A stretch of DNA of 64,000 nucleotides from the NCBI RefSeq assembly GCF_002863565.1, contig NZ_PGUW01000010.1:1-64000 (forward strand), read 5' to 3'. The DNA is from Bacillus sp. V5-8f (lineage in GTDB: Bacteria; Bacillota; Bacilli; Bacillales; DSM-1321). Shown here one piece after another: positions 46,544-55,242 of this stretch. The position numbers were made by a program, and so were the translations under genes. The notes below the pieces were generated by a model. It had not been told where the DNA came from and did not search any database. It was given only the letters and a program-made list of their open reading frames with translations. Position 1 is the first letter of the stretch. Each line of letters opens with the position of its first letter.

Positions 46544-46629
46544 TTGTACTTACACTAACGGGTACGTTACTTGAAAAAGGGGCTGCCATCAGGCGGCTTT
46601 TTCTTAATGCACTAACGGAGCAGTTTAGT
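46544..46629. repeat. Dispersed intergenic repeat, copy D (full)
   Basis: TTGTACTTACACTAACGGGT, CGTTACTTG, GGGGCTGCCATCAGGCGGC with TTTTTC, then CACTAACGGAGCAGTTTAGTG. It is the most complete copy. The hairpin may terminate the anti-sigma transcript. Confidence 0.6.
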
Positions 46630-46762
46630 GAAATAAGAAAGAATAAAATGTAGTCGTATTCGAAAAGAAAAAAATATATACATTCCGCATATTGTCATCT
46701 AGTATGTTATACTTAAACAAACCTTTTAAGCTTTACATCTTTTTTCTTTACCTGTACCATAT

Positions 46763-46791
46763 CCCTACTCGATCGTTGAGTAGGGTTTTTT
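46763..46791 (+). terminator. Intrinsic terminator (plus strand)
   Basis: CCCTACTC (46763-46770) with GAGTAGGG (46778-46785) and TTTTTT. It is convergent to the cold-shock gene. Confidence 0.75.
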
Positions 46792-46815
46792 ATTGAGTCT
46801 ATACAGAGAACATAA

Positions 46816-46845
46816 AAAAACAGGCTCCATATAAAGAGCCTGTTT
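46816..46845 (-). terminator. Terminator of the cold-shock gene
   Basis: AAACAGGCTC (46818-46827) with GAGCCTGTTT (46836-46845). On the minus strand a run of seven T follows. Confidence 0.8.
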
Positions 46846-46862
46846 GTATAATCGATTTAAGA

Positions 46863-47063
46863 TTAAGCTTTTTGAACGTTAGCAGCTTGAGCTCCACGTG
46901 GACCTTGCTCAACGTCAAACGTTACTTTTTGACCTTCGTCTAAAGATTTGAAACCTTCACTTTGGATAGCAGAGAAGTGTACGAATACGTCGTCTCCATT
47001 TTCACGTTCGATAAAGCCGAAGCCTTTTTCTGCATTAAACCATTTAACTGTACCTTGTTCCAT
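46863..47063 (-). CDS. cspD: Cold-shock protein
   Basis: A 66-residue OB-fold single-strand nucleic-acid-binding protein. RNP1 (KGFGFIE) and RNP2 (VFVHF) are present, and the length and sequence are those of Bacillus CspB/CspC/CspD; the [19 protein letters not shown] opening is nearest to CspD. AGGAGG precedes the start. A leader with the inverted GCGTTAACGC (about 47081-47090) lies upstream and may be regulatory. Confidence 0.92.
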   Translation of the reverse strand: MEQGTVKWFNAEKGFGFIERENGDDVFVHFSAIQSEGFKSLDEGQKVTFDVEQGPRGAQAANVQKA

Positions 47064-48025
47064 ATTTGTTTCCTCCTAGTGCGTTAACGCACAACGTATT
47101 ACTATCCTTGCCCAAAGTGATCATCAAGACGAAAAGTCGATACTTATACTATCCTTTACACCGAACAAAAATAATTCTTTTTCATCATAACAGAAAACGG
47201 AAGATAATGCAAATATGGATTGAATTACTTTATTTATTACCAAGTAGAAAATTTTATCTGAGGATACCACTAGATATGAGTACGGTAGTGGAGAAATTAA
47301 CACATTTGGATGCGAGAAAATTTTAGCGGCAGGACACAAATACTCTATCATTGGTTGCCAAGTTTACAAAACACCTTATTACTTAGCGGAAGGTAATTAA
47401 TGTGATTTTAACTGTGTTATCCCCAACGTCCCTTATCACACCATGATTCGGTATCACGAGAAGGCATGTACTATCTTGACAATGAGTGGATTCCTGTAAA
47501 AAAAGGGGACTATATTTTCATGGCACCATACTTACATCAAGCTGAATATGCTGTTGGGAGAGACCGCTAGCCTATGTCTATTCTAAAGATTGTAGGGTCT
47601 TCCTTTTATTCACTTGTTTATAAATCATCACCAACATGTTATATTCATATTAATCAGAAAATTAAAACTAACAATAGCGGAAAGTTTATGAAAAATACGA
47701 TATCTGTATTCTTTTCTTCTAGGGAAAGCATTACACAGAGTAAATTAAGTGAGTTCCTGCTTTAAGAAACCGGTAGGGGGTGAGGCTATAGTAATCGGTA
47801 TGGCGTCAAACGTTCGGATTAATGTGGCTTAGTTAAATGTAATGTATATGATAAAAAAGGAAGTCTTGTTGCTCAATCTACAAGTACATATATGATTTGA
47901 AAAGGTAATGTTGATGGTAAGAGGTTCGAAAAATAAGCATATATTTAACCAATTAAGGTTATGAGGACAAGTTCTTAATAAATAATATAAGGCAAAAATT
48001 ATACCTATAAATGGATATAAATTGA
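47064..48025. other. Decayed region between cspD and the nitronate monooxygenase
   Basis: It contains only the cupin remnant at 47461-47570 and a few short frames without ribosome-binding sites. No other gene is supported. Confidence 0.5.
47461..47570 (+). pseudogene. Remnant of (S)-ureidoglycine aminohydrolase-type cupin
   Basis: The frame encodes [20 protein letters not shown] followed by [12 protein letters not shown]. This is the cupin segment typical of AllE/ureidoglycine aminohydrolases, which act in purine (allantoin) breakdown. There is no start and the flanks are scrambled. Confidence 0.5.
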
Positions 48026-48040
48026 ATGGAGGAACAACAA

Positions 48041-49015
48041 ATGTCAAGAATTCCGTCAATACTTCAGAATTTGCGTATCCCTGTAATTGGCTCACCGTTA
48101 TTTATTATTAGTAACCCTAAACTAGTGATAGAACAATGTAAGGCAGGAATCGTTGGATCAATTCCGTCACTGAATGCTAGACCTGCATCCTTACTTGATG
48201 AATGGTTGGCAGAAATCACAGAGGAGCTCGCAACTCATAATGCAAAGAATCCAGATCGTCCAGCTGCACCATTTGCTATTAATCAAATTGTCCATAAGTC
48301 AAATGAACGGTTAGAAGCCGATATGGAGTTGTGTGTGAAATACAAAGTTCCAATAATCATTTCGTCCTTAGGTGCCCGCGAGGAGATATTTGAGGCAACA
48401 CATAGCTACGGAGGAATTGTTCTGCACGACGTAATCAATAACTCTTTCGCGCACAAGGCAATCGACAAAGGTGCAGATGGCATAATTGCCGTTGCGGCAG
48501 GAGCTGGCGGTCATGCAGGAACAAAGAGCCCGTTTGCATTGGTTCAGGAAATCCGTGAGTGGTTTGACGGTCCGCTCGCTTTGTCCGGATCAATTGCTAC
48601 GGGAGGTGCAATCCTGGCCGCCCAAGCGATGGGGGCTGATTTTGCATATATCGGCTCGCCGTTCATTGCAACACATGAAGCCCGTGCTTCTGAAGAGTAT
48701 AAGCAATCAATCGTTGACTCTACGTCTGATGATATTGTTTATAGTAGTCTTTTCACAGGTGTACATGGAAATTATCTGAAACCGTCAATCAAGGCAGCAG
48801 GTTTGGATCCTGACAATCTTCCTGAAAGTGATCCCTCTCAGATGAATTTTGGAGAAAAGGCCGTCAAGCCATGGAAGGATATTTGGGGAAGCGGTCAAGG
48901 CATTGGTGCTATAAAAATGGTTACTGGTGCAGCAGAATTTGTAGAGAAGCTTCATAATGAATATATTGATGCCAGAGATAGTCTAAACAGCCGAAATATA
49001 GTTAGAACAATCTGA
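48041..49015 (+). CDS. Nitronate monooxygenase / 2-nitropropane dioxygenase family
   Basis: A 324-residue FMN TIM-barrel enzyme that oxidises nitronates such as propionate 3-nitronate. Typical segments are IPVIGSPLFIISNPKLV at the start, AAGAGGHAG (phosphate loop and catalytic His) and LSGSIATGGAI with GADFAYIGSPF. ATG 48041 is eight bases after GGAGG; an ATG at 48026 overlaps the ribosome-binding site. It is monocistronic with its own terminator. Confidence 0.88.
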   Translation: MSRIPSILQNLRIPVIGSPLFIISNPKLVIEQCKAGIVGSIPSLNARPASLLDEWLAEITEELATHNAKNPDRPAAPFAINQIVHKSNERLEADMELCVKYKVPIIISSLGAREEIFEATHSYGGIVLHDVINNSFAHKAIDKGADGIIAVAAGAGGHAGTKSPFALVQEIREWFDGPLALSGSIATGGAILAAQAMGADFAYIGSPFIATHEARASEEYKQSIVDSTSDDIVYSSLFTGVHGNYLKPSIKAAGLDPDNLPESDPSQMNFGEKAVKPWKDIWGSGQGIGAIKMVTGAAEFVEKLHNEYIDARDSLNSRNIVRTI

Positions 49016-49062
49016 TCTGAAAAATCTTCTCAAATTAACATTTTATGGCCTTATTCGAGATT

Positions 49063-49096
49063 AGCCGCACAATGGTTTTATTTGTGCGGCTTTTTT
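49063..49096 (+). terminator. Terminator of the nitronate monooxygenase gene
   Basis: AGCCGCACA (49063-49071) with TGTGCGGCT (49083-49091) and TTTTT. Confidence 0.8.
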
Positions 49097-49298
49097 CTAA
49101 ATATGTTCGTTTGTCAGAATAACTATTTATAAATTTCAACACTTCTCTTAGTTATGAAAAGCGTGCGCTTTACTTACTTCAAGTTCGTAGTTAACCCAAA
49201 CTTTCATTAAACAGGTGGTAAGATTGCATTTTTAAAACTATGTATAGAGGACAGGGCCTTCCCATCCTCAGTATATGGCTTATTTTTTTGATCTAACA

Positions 49299-49433
49299 TT
49301 ACCACCAATGATGCCAGTGACCATGCCAATGATGAAAATGAGGATAATACCCGTAACCATATCCACCATACATGAATGGCGAGTATCCAAAACCCATCAC
49401 TGGATAACCGAATCCACCAAAAAACGGAGGCAT
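49299..49433 (-). CDS. Small Gly/Tyr/His-rich protein
   Basis: ATG 49433 follows AGGTG by six bases and encodes 44 residues: a Gly/Tyr/Phe-rich first part (FGGFGYPVMGFGYSPF, MYGGYGYGYY) and a His/Trp-rich end (HFHHWHGHWHHWW). A second frame over the last part encodes a hydrophobic helix (MVTGIILIFIIGMVTGIIGG), so an original YjcZ-like membrane peptide with a frameshift is an alternative. Composition suggests a spore-coat or surface micro-protein; the function is unknown. Confidence 0.4.
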   Translation of the reverse strand: MPPFFGGFGYPVMGFGYSPFMYGGYGYGYYPHFHHWHGHWHHWW

Positions 49434-49629
49434 ATAAGCACCTGCTTTCATCAGAATTTATACTACACTTTAGACATATGCACATCTGAAAAAATTGACC
49501 GTTTTTTATTGAAAATGGGCACTAGTAGATATGAAAATAGAAATATATCAGAGGACATAAATATTAGCGTCTTAAGAAATTTTTGGTATAATGAATTTTT
49601 AAATTTCATTACAAAAAAGGGGAATAATT

Positions 49630-50064
49630 ATGACACTAAAAGATAGTTTGAATAAGCAGATAGCTAACTGGAGTGTGCTCTACTTTAAACTACACAACTA
49701 TCACTGGTATGTTAAGGGACAGCAATTTTTCACATTACATACAAAATTTGAAGAACTGTACACCGAAGCTGCGTTACATATTGATGAATTGGCTGAACGT
49801 TTACTAACTCTAGGCGGACAACCAGTCGCAACGATGACGGATTGTCTGGAGCTAGCATCCATTAAAGAAGCCGAAGGAAATCTAACTGCAGAACAGATGG
49901 TTGAATCAACAGTAGAAGACTTTGCTCAAATGATTGAAGAATTAAAGCTGGGAATGAAACTTGCGGAATCAGCTGATGATGAAATTACCGGAGATATGTT
50001 CCTAGCCATTCATTCTACTCTTGAAAAGCATGCTTGGATGTTAAACTCTTTCTTAGGAAAATAA
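49630..50064 (+). CDS. dps: Dps-family ferritin-like protein
   Basis: A 144-residue mini-ferritin. The ferroxidase residues are visible: His in LHNYHWYVKG, then FTLHTKFEELYTEAALHIDELAERLL carrying the Asp/Glu ligands. Dps stores iron with peroxide and protects DNA. AAGGGG precedes ATG 49630, and TATAAT at 49587-49592 is a plausible -10 box. No PerR box was recognised. It is monocistronic. Confidence 0.9.
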   Translation: MTLKDSLNKQIANWSVLYFKLHNYHWYVKGQQFFTLHTKFEELYTEAALHIDELAERLLTLGGQPVATMTDCLELASIKEAEGNLTAEQMVESTVEDFAQMIEELKLGMKLAESADDEITGDMFLAIHSTLEKHAWMLNSFLGK

Positions 50065-50316
50065 TGGGGATGCCCAGTCAGTATGGCTTGGCTTTAAATG
50101 ATAGATGAATGAAGGAATACATAGAGAAGATTTGTTTGTGAAACTATAATCCAGGTGCTTTGTTTGGGATTCGGTGCTGAAATTCGCAGTTCTTTTTTAT
50201 CTCAAGCTATTGGGACAGTTAAGTAGAACAAGTTACAAGCACTATATAGACTTACAGCCTTTTTACTTCGTTTGAACTTAGTCACGGAAGGGTAAAATTA
50301 ATATTGAGGTGAAAAA

Positions 50317-50628
50317 ATGAAAGTTACTATAACCAAAGATGCAAATCAGCAGCTAATACATGCACTTGGTGCGGAACCAACCATTAGGATTAATCAAATC
50401 CAAACCAGTGGTTGAGGAGCCACGTATGTGTATGAACTTGCTCAGGTTGAGCAGGTAAACAATGATGAGGTATTTAAAGTCGATGAAATTACAATTTTAA
50501 TAGACCCACTGGTAATTAACCATCTGGATGGAGATATAGTGATCGACCATAAAAGTAATTATGGGTTCATTCTTAAAAATAGTTATGAGATCTTAACCTT
50601 TGGGATGAAATTAATTAAAAATTTTTAA
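50317..50628 (+). CDS. HesB-like iron-sulfur biosynthesis-family protein with in-frame TGA
   Basis: From ATG 50317 (behind TTGAGGTG) the frame encodes a HesB/YadR-like protein of 103 codons. Codon 33 (50413-50415) is TGA in the context TSG-TGA-GATYVYELA, where homologues are expected to have Cys. The rest, with NDEVFKVDEITILIDP and HKSNYGFILKN, is intact to TAA 50628. A hairpin (8-bp stem at 50437-50444/50448-50455, loop GGT) begins 21 bases after the TGA. It is either a selenoprotein with a bacterial SECIS element or a recent nonsense mutation. Nothing in the window encodes selenocysteine machinery. Confidence 0.6.
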
Positions 50629-50854
50629 AGCCAAATAAATGTAATAAAGCCACTGTATTCAAAAGATGAACGATACCCAGAATAATGGACATTTATAAAA
50701 AAGTCCCCTATTCTGGGTTTTTCTATGTCTATATACTCATTTTCCTTAACAAAATGAAAAGAGATTCATTTCTTATAACTATTTATACTATTTACATGGT
50801 AAATTTGTATATAACCATACTTTTTTACTGTTTCGTGCCACAAGCATATTTTGC

Positions 50855-50877
50855 TATTATTTGTGTAAGCGTTAACA
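50855..50877 (+). promoter_or_regulatory. Extended -10 promoter element and perfect cre box before the flavin reductase
   Basis: TGCTATTAT gives an extended -10 (TATTAT 50855-50860). TGTAAGCGTTAACA at 50864-50877 matches the cre consensus at all fixed positions and would cover the start of transcription. It is nearly identical to the cre at 3036. Confidence 0.7.
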
Positions 50878-50899
50878 ATTTGTTAAAGGAGAGAAAATT

Positions 50900-51361
50900 A
50901 TGGATTCAAGAGAATTGAGAAACTGTATGGGACATTTCGCTACGGGTGTAACTGTTATAACATGTGATACGGAAGATGGAACTCATGGCATAACCGCAAA
51001 TTCTTTTACTTCTGTTTCACTTGATCCACCGCTCGTTTTAGTTTCTATAGACAGAAAAGCGAAAGCACTTCAACATTTAAAAAATAATAATTTCACTGTG
51101 AATATCTTAAAGGAGGATCAAGAGGATATCGCTATGCATTTTGCTGGCCGCCCGCTTGATGAACCTACTTTTCAATTGCAAAAAGGTAATCTTTCGACCA
51201 GGTTGAAGGATACCCTTGCTTATGTGGAATGTGAACCATGGGCCGAGTATGATGGTGGGGACCATGTTCTATATGTGGGTAAAGTGAGTGATTTTACGTA
51301 TAATCCTGGTCGCCCGCTTGCCTACTATTGCGGCAAATTTTCGGACGTTTTACCAAAATGA
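50900..51361 (+). CDS. pheA2: Flavin reductase of a two-component monooxygenase (PheA2/HpaC-like)
   Basis: A 153-residue flavin-reductase-like split-barrel protein that uses NADH to supply FADH2 to a partner monooxygenase. It begins RELRNCMGHFATGVTVIT, has GITANSFTSVSLDPPLVLVS for flavin binding and ends with the H-x-L-Y-V-G motif (DHVLYVGKV). AAAGGAGAG precedes ATG 50900. Its partner oxygenase is two genes downstream at 53547; the sensor/regulator gene lies between. It is controlled by a cre box and probably by that regulator. Confidence 0.9.
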   Translation: MDSRELRNCMGHFATGVTVITCDTEDGTHGITANSFTSVSLDPPLVLVSIDRKAKALQHLKNNNFTVNILKEDQEDIAMHFAGRPLDEPTFQLQKGNLSTRLKDTLAYVECEPWAEYDGGDHVLYVGKVSDFTYNPGRPLAYYCGKFSDVLPK

Positions 51362-51402
51362 TCCCGAATTGAAATTATGAAATAGTGAGGGGAGCAGAAA
51401 AA

Positions 51403-53202
51403 ATGAAAGCTCATAAGTTACAATTTGATCGTTTAATAGATACTAATCCCCGTACTGGAGTAATAAAGTTTAGTGATAGAAGAATGGCCCTGGTGTCTGT
51501 AGAGGCACTGGGCATTCTACGGAGAGATTTGGTGAATACCCTGAGCATGGAGAGAGCTAAAGGGTTTCTCATGCGTTATGGATGGGCATGCGGATACAAG
51601 GATGGACAAACTTTAGAAAAAATGTATGAATGGGATTCGCAAAAGGAATTATTTTTGGCAGGTCCATATCTTCATACTTTAGAGGGAATCGTTACAGTGG
51701 AGCCTGATATACTAGAGCTTAATGAGGACACTCTTCATTTTACCGGGATATGGAGGAATTCATTTGAAGCGGTTGAACATATCAATCATTTTGGTCACAG
51801 CAGCGATCCTGTATGCTGGATTCTGATCGGATATGCCAGCGGCTATTTAACCAGAGTATTTGGAAAAGAAGTGCTTGTATATGAAGAATCATGCCAAGGA
51901 AAGGGAGACGATCATTGTTACTTTGTAGCCAAAACCTATGATCCACGTGATGAACGGCATAAGCAGGACTTACGTTATTACAAGTCTGAAACATTACTAT
52001 CAGAATTAGATCGGGTGTATAAGGAAGTTAGAGAACTCAACGAGAACATAATAGAGTCCGAGCGGGTTCAAAACGAATTGACAGATATGCTGCTTGAAGA
52101 TAAAAATGTGTCAGAAACGGTTGGATTAATATCAAATATTGTTCAAAAAAGTATTGTTATAGATTCTTTTCATAAGCAGATGGATAGCTGTTTCAAGTCC
52201 ACTATAGATATGGAAACGTATGAGAGATGGATCAAAAGTGAGGGCCGGTATGAAGCGTTAGATACATACATTGATACATTCCCCATCCGGACTCATGATG
52301 TGAACCTAGGAAGAATGGTTGTCATCGGTGATAAACCACTTAGTAAAAGGGAACAAATGATTATAAATAGATCAGTTACTGTATGTACTGTTCAATTGTA
52401 TCACCAGAGGAAAATCACGCAATCTATATGGAGAAAACGGGAGGATTTCTTTGATGAATTATTAAACAACAAAATTGATGAAAACACTCTTCAACGGCAT
52501 ATGCCTGTATTTGACTTTGATCCCCAGGAACCAAACCGCATCCTCACATTGAAGATAGAACCTTTTGATAATAAGAAAGATATTCTTCAATACATAGGTT
52601 TAAATTATCCAGATATTGACGCTTTCATAAAAGATCAATATATCGTTCTTGTATTAACAGAGAAAGAAATTGAGATAGAAACCTTTACAACGAAACTCCA
52701 GAAAGTTATTCAGGAAGAATTCAAACATATAAAAACCTATATTAGTGTCGGGCGCATAGCAAAAAATCTCAAAGATTTAGCAAAAAGCTATAAAGACGCA
52801 TGCCGCATATGTGATTTTATACAGCTTGCCTATCCCACTGACAGCAGGGCTTCTTATTACGAAGAATTGGAACCTGTCATTATGTTCCTTAAAGGGATCG
52901 ATCAGGAGGAATTGATTGATTTTTGTAAAGAAACCATCGGTAAATTGGTCGAATATGACGATACAAACCAAGGAAATTTAGTTATTACATTGAAGTCTTA
53001 TTTGGATCATAACGGGAATCTTCAGCAAACTGCAGATGACCTGCATCTTTCCATTGCAGGTTTGCGTTACCGCATAGAAAAGATAGAATCTTTTTGCAAA
53101 GCTGACTTAAAAACGGGAACTGGACGTTTTAAATACCAGTTGGCTATTCGCATTTATTTCGCGATGCAAATCATTAACAATAGACCAGCTTTGACAACCT
53201 AA
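51403..53202 (+). CDS. Phenol-sensing regulator: XylR_N + V4R sensor fused to PucR-type output
   Basis: A 599-residue protein. Residues 1-180 are the XylR-N/V4R sensor of DmpR/MopR. The MopR zinc ligands are all present at exact spacing: Cys138, Glu161, Cys164 and Cys172 (EESCQGKGDDHC). His91 (YLHTLEG) and Trp117 (GIW) fit the phenol-OH-binding residues. A coiled-coil linker follows (about 185-235). There is no sigma54 AAA+ domain; the rest is a PucR/CdaR-type regulator ending in a helix-turn-helix (NGNLQQTADDLHLSIAGLRYRI, about 540-565). ATG 51403 lies nine bases after GAGGGGAG. It likely activates the flanking hydroxylase genes on phenol. Confidence 0.85.
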   Translation: MKAHKLQFDRLIDTNPRTGVIKFSDRRMALVSVEALGILRRDLVNTLSMERAKGFLMRYGWACGYKDGQTLEKMYEWDSQKELFLAGPYLHTLEGIVTVEPDILELNEDTLHFTGIWRNSFEAVEHINHFGHSSDPVCWILIGYASGYLTRVFGKEVLVYEESCQGKGDDHCYFVAKTYDPRDERHKQDLRYYKSETLLSELDRVYKEVRELNENIIESERVQNELTDMLLEDKNVSETVGLISNIVQKSIVIDSFHKQMDSCFKSTIDMETYERWIKSEGRYEALDTYIDTFPIRTHDVNLGRMVVIGDKPLSKREQMIINRSVTVCTVQLYHQRKITQSIWRKREDFFDELLNNKIDENTLQRHMPVFDFDPQEPNRILTLKIEPFDNKKDILQYIGLNYPDIDAFIKDQYIVLVLTEKEIEIETFTTKLQKVIQEEFKHIKTYISVGRIAKNLKDLAKSYKDACRICDFIQLAYPTDSRASYYEELEPVIMFLKGIDQEELIDFCKETIGKLVEYDDTNQGNLVITLKSYLDHNGNLQQTADDLHLSIAGLRYRIEKIESFCKADLKTGTGRFKYQLAIRIYFAMQIINNRPALTT

Positions 53203-53510
53203 ACTTCTAATCATTTTAAAACAAGAGTTCGGATATTTTTACTGCTAGGTTTATAACGTTTTGTAAAGATCATGAAATGAAGCGGCTTCCATTGCTTCTT
53301 TAGTGGTCTTTTTTTAATGATCCATTCAATTTTTCAAGGATATCCGCTTAAACCAATCTGTAAAAACAATAGGCTGTTTCTTATAGTGATTTCCATACGA
53401 ATCATTACTAAAGAGTCTAATACCGCAAAAACATGAAATAGAACGATATTTGTCAGTATATTTTTGCAGTTCAAAAAATTTAAAAAACAATTCATAATAA
53501 AAATATGAAA

Positions 53511-53524
53511 TGAAAGCGCTTCAA
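53511..53524 (+). promoter_or_regulatory. cre-like box before the phenol hydroxylase gene
   Basis: TGAAAGCGCTTCAA matches 12 of 14 cre positions. Immediately upstream TTCATA (53491-53496) and TATGAA (53504-53509) form an inverted repeat. The gap 53203-53490 holds no gene. Confidence 0.4.
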
Positions 53525-53546
53525 AATTATTCAAGGAGGCTAGAAA

Positions 53547-55094
53547 ATGAAAGTTGATCAAAAAGTATTAACAAAACGGCCATTAACTGGACAAGAATAT
53601 TTGGAAAGCCTGAGAGACGGCCGAGAGATTTGGATTCATGGTGAGAAGGTGGAAGACGTTACCACTCATCCGGCTTTCCGGAATTCTGCACGCTCCATTG
53701 CAAGGCTTTATGATGCTTTGCATGATGAAAAAACGAAGGATATTCTAACAGTGCCAACTGATACAGGAAATGGAGGTTATACCCAAAAGTTCTTCCAATT
53801 TGATCAAAGTGCCGAGGATCTGTTGAAATCCCGTAATGCAATCGCACAATGGGCCAAATTAACATATGGGCAAATGGGCAGATCACCGGATTATAAAGCC
53901 GCCTTCCTGGCAACGCTCGGCGCAGACCCTGATTACTATGCGCCATATCAAGATAATGCAAGAAGATGGTATAAGGAAGCTCAGGAAAACAATTGGTTTT
54001 TCAACCATGCCATCATCAACCCGCCGGTAGACCGACATAAACCTTTGGAAGCCGTATCAGATATTTTTATTAGGGCGGTAGGGGAAACCGAGGAAGGAGT
54101 AATTGTAAGCGGCGCGAAGATGGTTGCCACCGGATCGGCCCTCACGAATTACAACTTTGTCGCCCACTATGGTGCAGCTCCAATCAAGAAAGAGGAATTT
54201 GCCCTTTGCTTTATAGCACCAATGAATACTCCAGGTGTCAAGCTTGTCAGCCGAGCTTCGTATGAAATGAACGCGGCCGTAATGGGCAGTCCATTCGACT
54301 ACCCTTTAAGCAGCAGGTTCGATGAAAATGATGCTGTTCTTATCTTTGATGAAGCTTTGATTCCATGGGAAAATATCTTGATTTATAAAGACGTCGAGAA
54401 AATCAATAATTTCTTTGCTGAAACTGGTTTCCTAAATCGCTTTACATTCCATGGAGTGACACGACTAGCCGTCAAGCTGGATTTTGTGTCAGGTTTACTT
54501 TTAAAAGCTGTAAAGGTGAATGGCACAGATCAATTCCGAGGAGTACAGGTTAACGTAGGAGAAGTTTTGGCATGGAAGAATATGTTTTGGGCTTTAAGTG
54601 ATGCTATGGCACTAAACCCTAACGAGGGAAGAAATGGAACAGTTCTACCAAATTTAAATTATGGATTAGCCTATAGGGTCTTCATGTCAGAGGGCTGGCC
54701 AAAGGTAAAAGAAATCATTGAAAACGTGGTGGCAGGCAGTTTGATTGTCCAGCCTTCCAGCTCACGCGACTTTAAAAATCCGGAGCTGCGTCCTTTTCTT
54801 GATAAGCTGTACCGCGGGGCCAATGGTGTTGAGTCAGTGGACAAGATCAAGCTTATCAAGCTGCTCTGGGATGTTGTAGGTACGGAATACGGCGGAAGGC
54901 ATGAACTGTATGAACGGAATTATTCAGGAAACCATGAAAATATTCGCCTTGAGAACCTGATCGTTGCAAATCAGAATGGGCAAGCGGCTGAGTTTGAGAA
55001 ATTCGTGGAAGAATGCCTAAGCGACTATGACCTGAACGGGTGGACAAATGATACATGGATCAATCCGGATGATATCAACTATTTTGCTAAATAA
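53547..55094 (+). CDS. pheA1: FAD-dependent phenol / 4-hydroxyphenylacetate monooxygenase, oxygenase component
   Basis: A 515-residue HpaB/PheA1-family enzyme using FADH2 and O2 to hydroxylate phenols ortho to the OH, giving catechols. Family segments include LTGQEYLESLRDGREIWIHG at the start, a HAIINPPVDRHKP loop, GVIVSGAKMVATGSALTNYN for flavin binding and GTEYGGRHELYERNYSGNHE near the end. AAGGAGG precedes ATG 53547. The downstream catechol ortho-cleavage genes and the phenol-sensor regulator favour phenol over hydroxyphenylacetate. FADH2 comes from the reductase at 50900 and FAD from the synthetase at 55243. Confidence 0.88.
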   Translation: MKVDQKVLTKRPLTGQEYLESLRDGREIWIHGEKVEDVTTHPAFRNSARSIARLYDALHDEKTKDILTVPTDTGNGGYTQKFFQFDQSAEDLLKSRNAIAQWAKLTYGQMGRSPDYKAAFLATLGADPDYYAPYQDNARRWYKEAQENNWFFNHAIINPPVDRHKPLEAVSDIFIRAVGETEEGVIVSGAKMVATGSALTNYNFVAHYGAAPIKKEEFALCFIAPMNTPGVKLVSRASYEMNAAVMGSPFDYPLSSRFDENDAVLIFDEALIPWENILIYKDVEKINNFFAETGFLNRFTFHGVTRLAVKLDFVSGLLLKAVKVNGTDQFRGVQVNVGEVLAWKNMFWALSDAMALNPNEGRNGTVLPNLNYGLAYRVFMSEGWPKVKEIIENVVAGSLIVQPSSSRDFKNPELRPFLDKLYRGANGVESVDKIKLIKLLWDVVGTEYGGRHELYERNYSGNHENIRLENLIVANQNGQAAEFEKFVEECLSDYDLNGWTNDTWINPDDINYFAK

Positions 55095-55123
55095 ATAGAT
55101 TATCGCTGGACCGAACTAAACGC

Positions 55124-55160
55124 GAGGGCCATGCTTTCTTAAAAAATGGCCCTCTACTTT
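55124..55160 (+). terminator. Terminator-like hairpin after pheA1
   Basis: GAGGGCCAT (55124-55132) with ATGGCCCTC (55146-55154). The T-tract is poor, so read-through into the FAD synthetase gene is possible. Confidence 0.5.
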
Positions 55161-55242
55161 AGATTCACAGTTATGATAGTCGACTGTGTTGCTGGATTTT
55201 CCCATTCCCTAATGAAAATTTACATGTGCTGGAGGACTCACC

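Noticed and set aside
50685-50918. Hydrophobic 77-codon frame before the flavin reductase
   Set aside because: It covers the promoter and cre box, has no ribosome-binding site, and is Tyr/Ile/Phe rich, as expected from AT-rich DNA.
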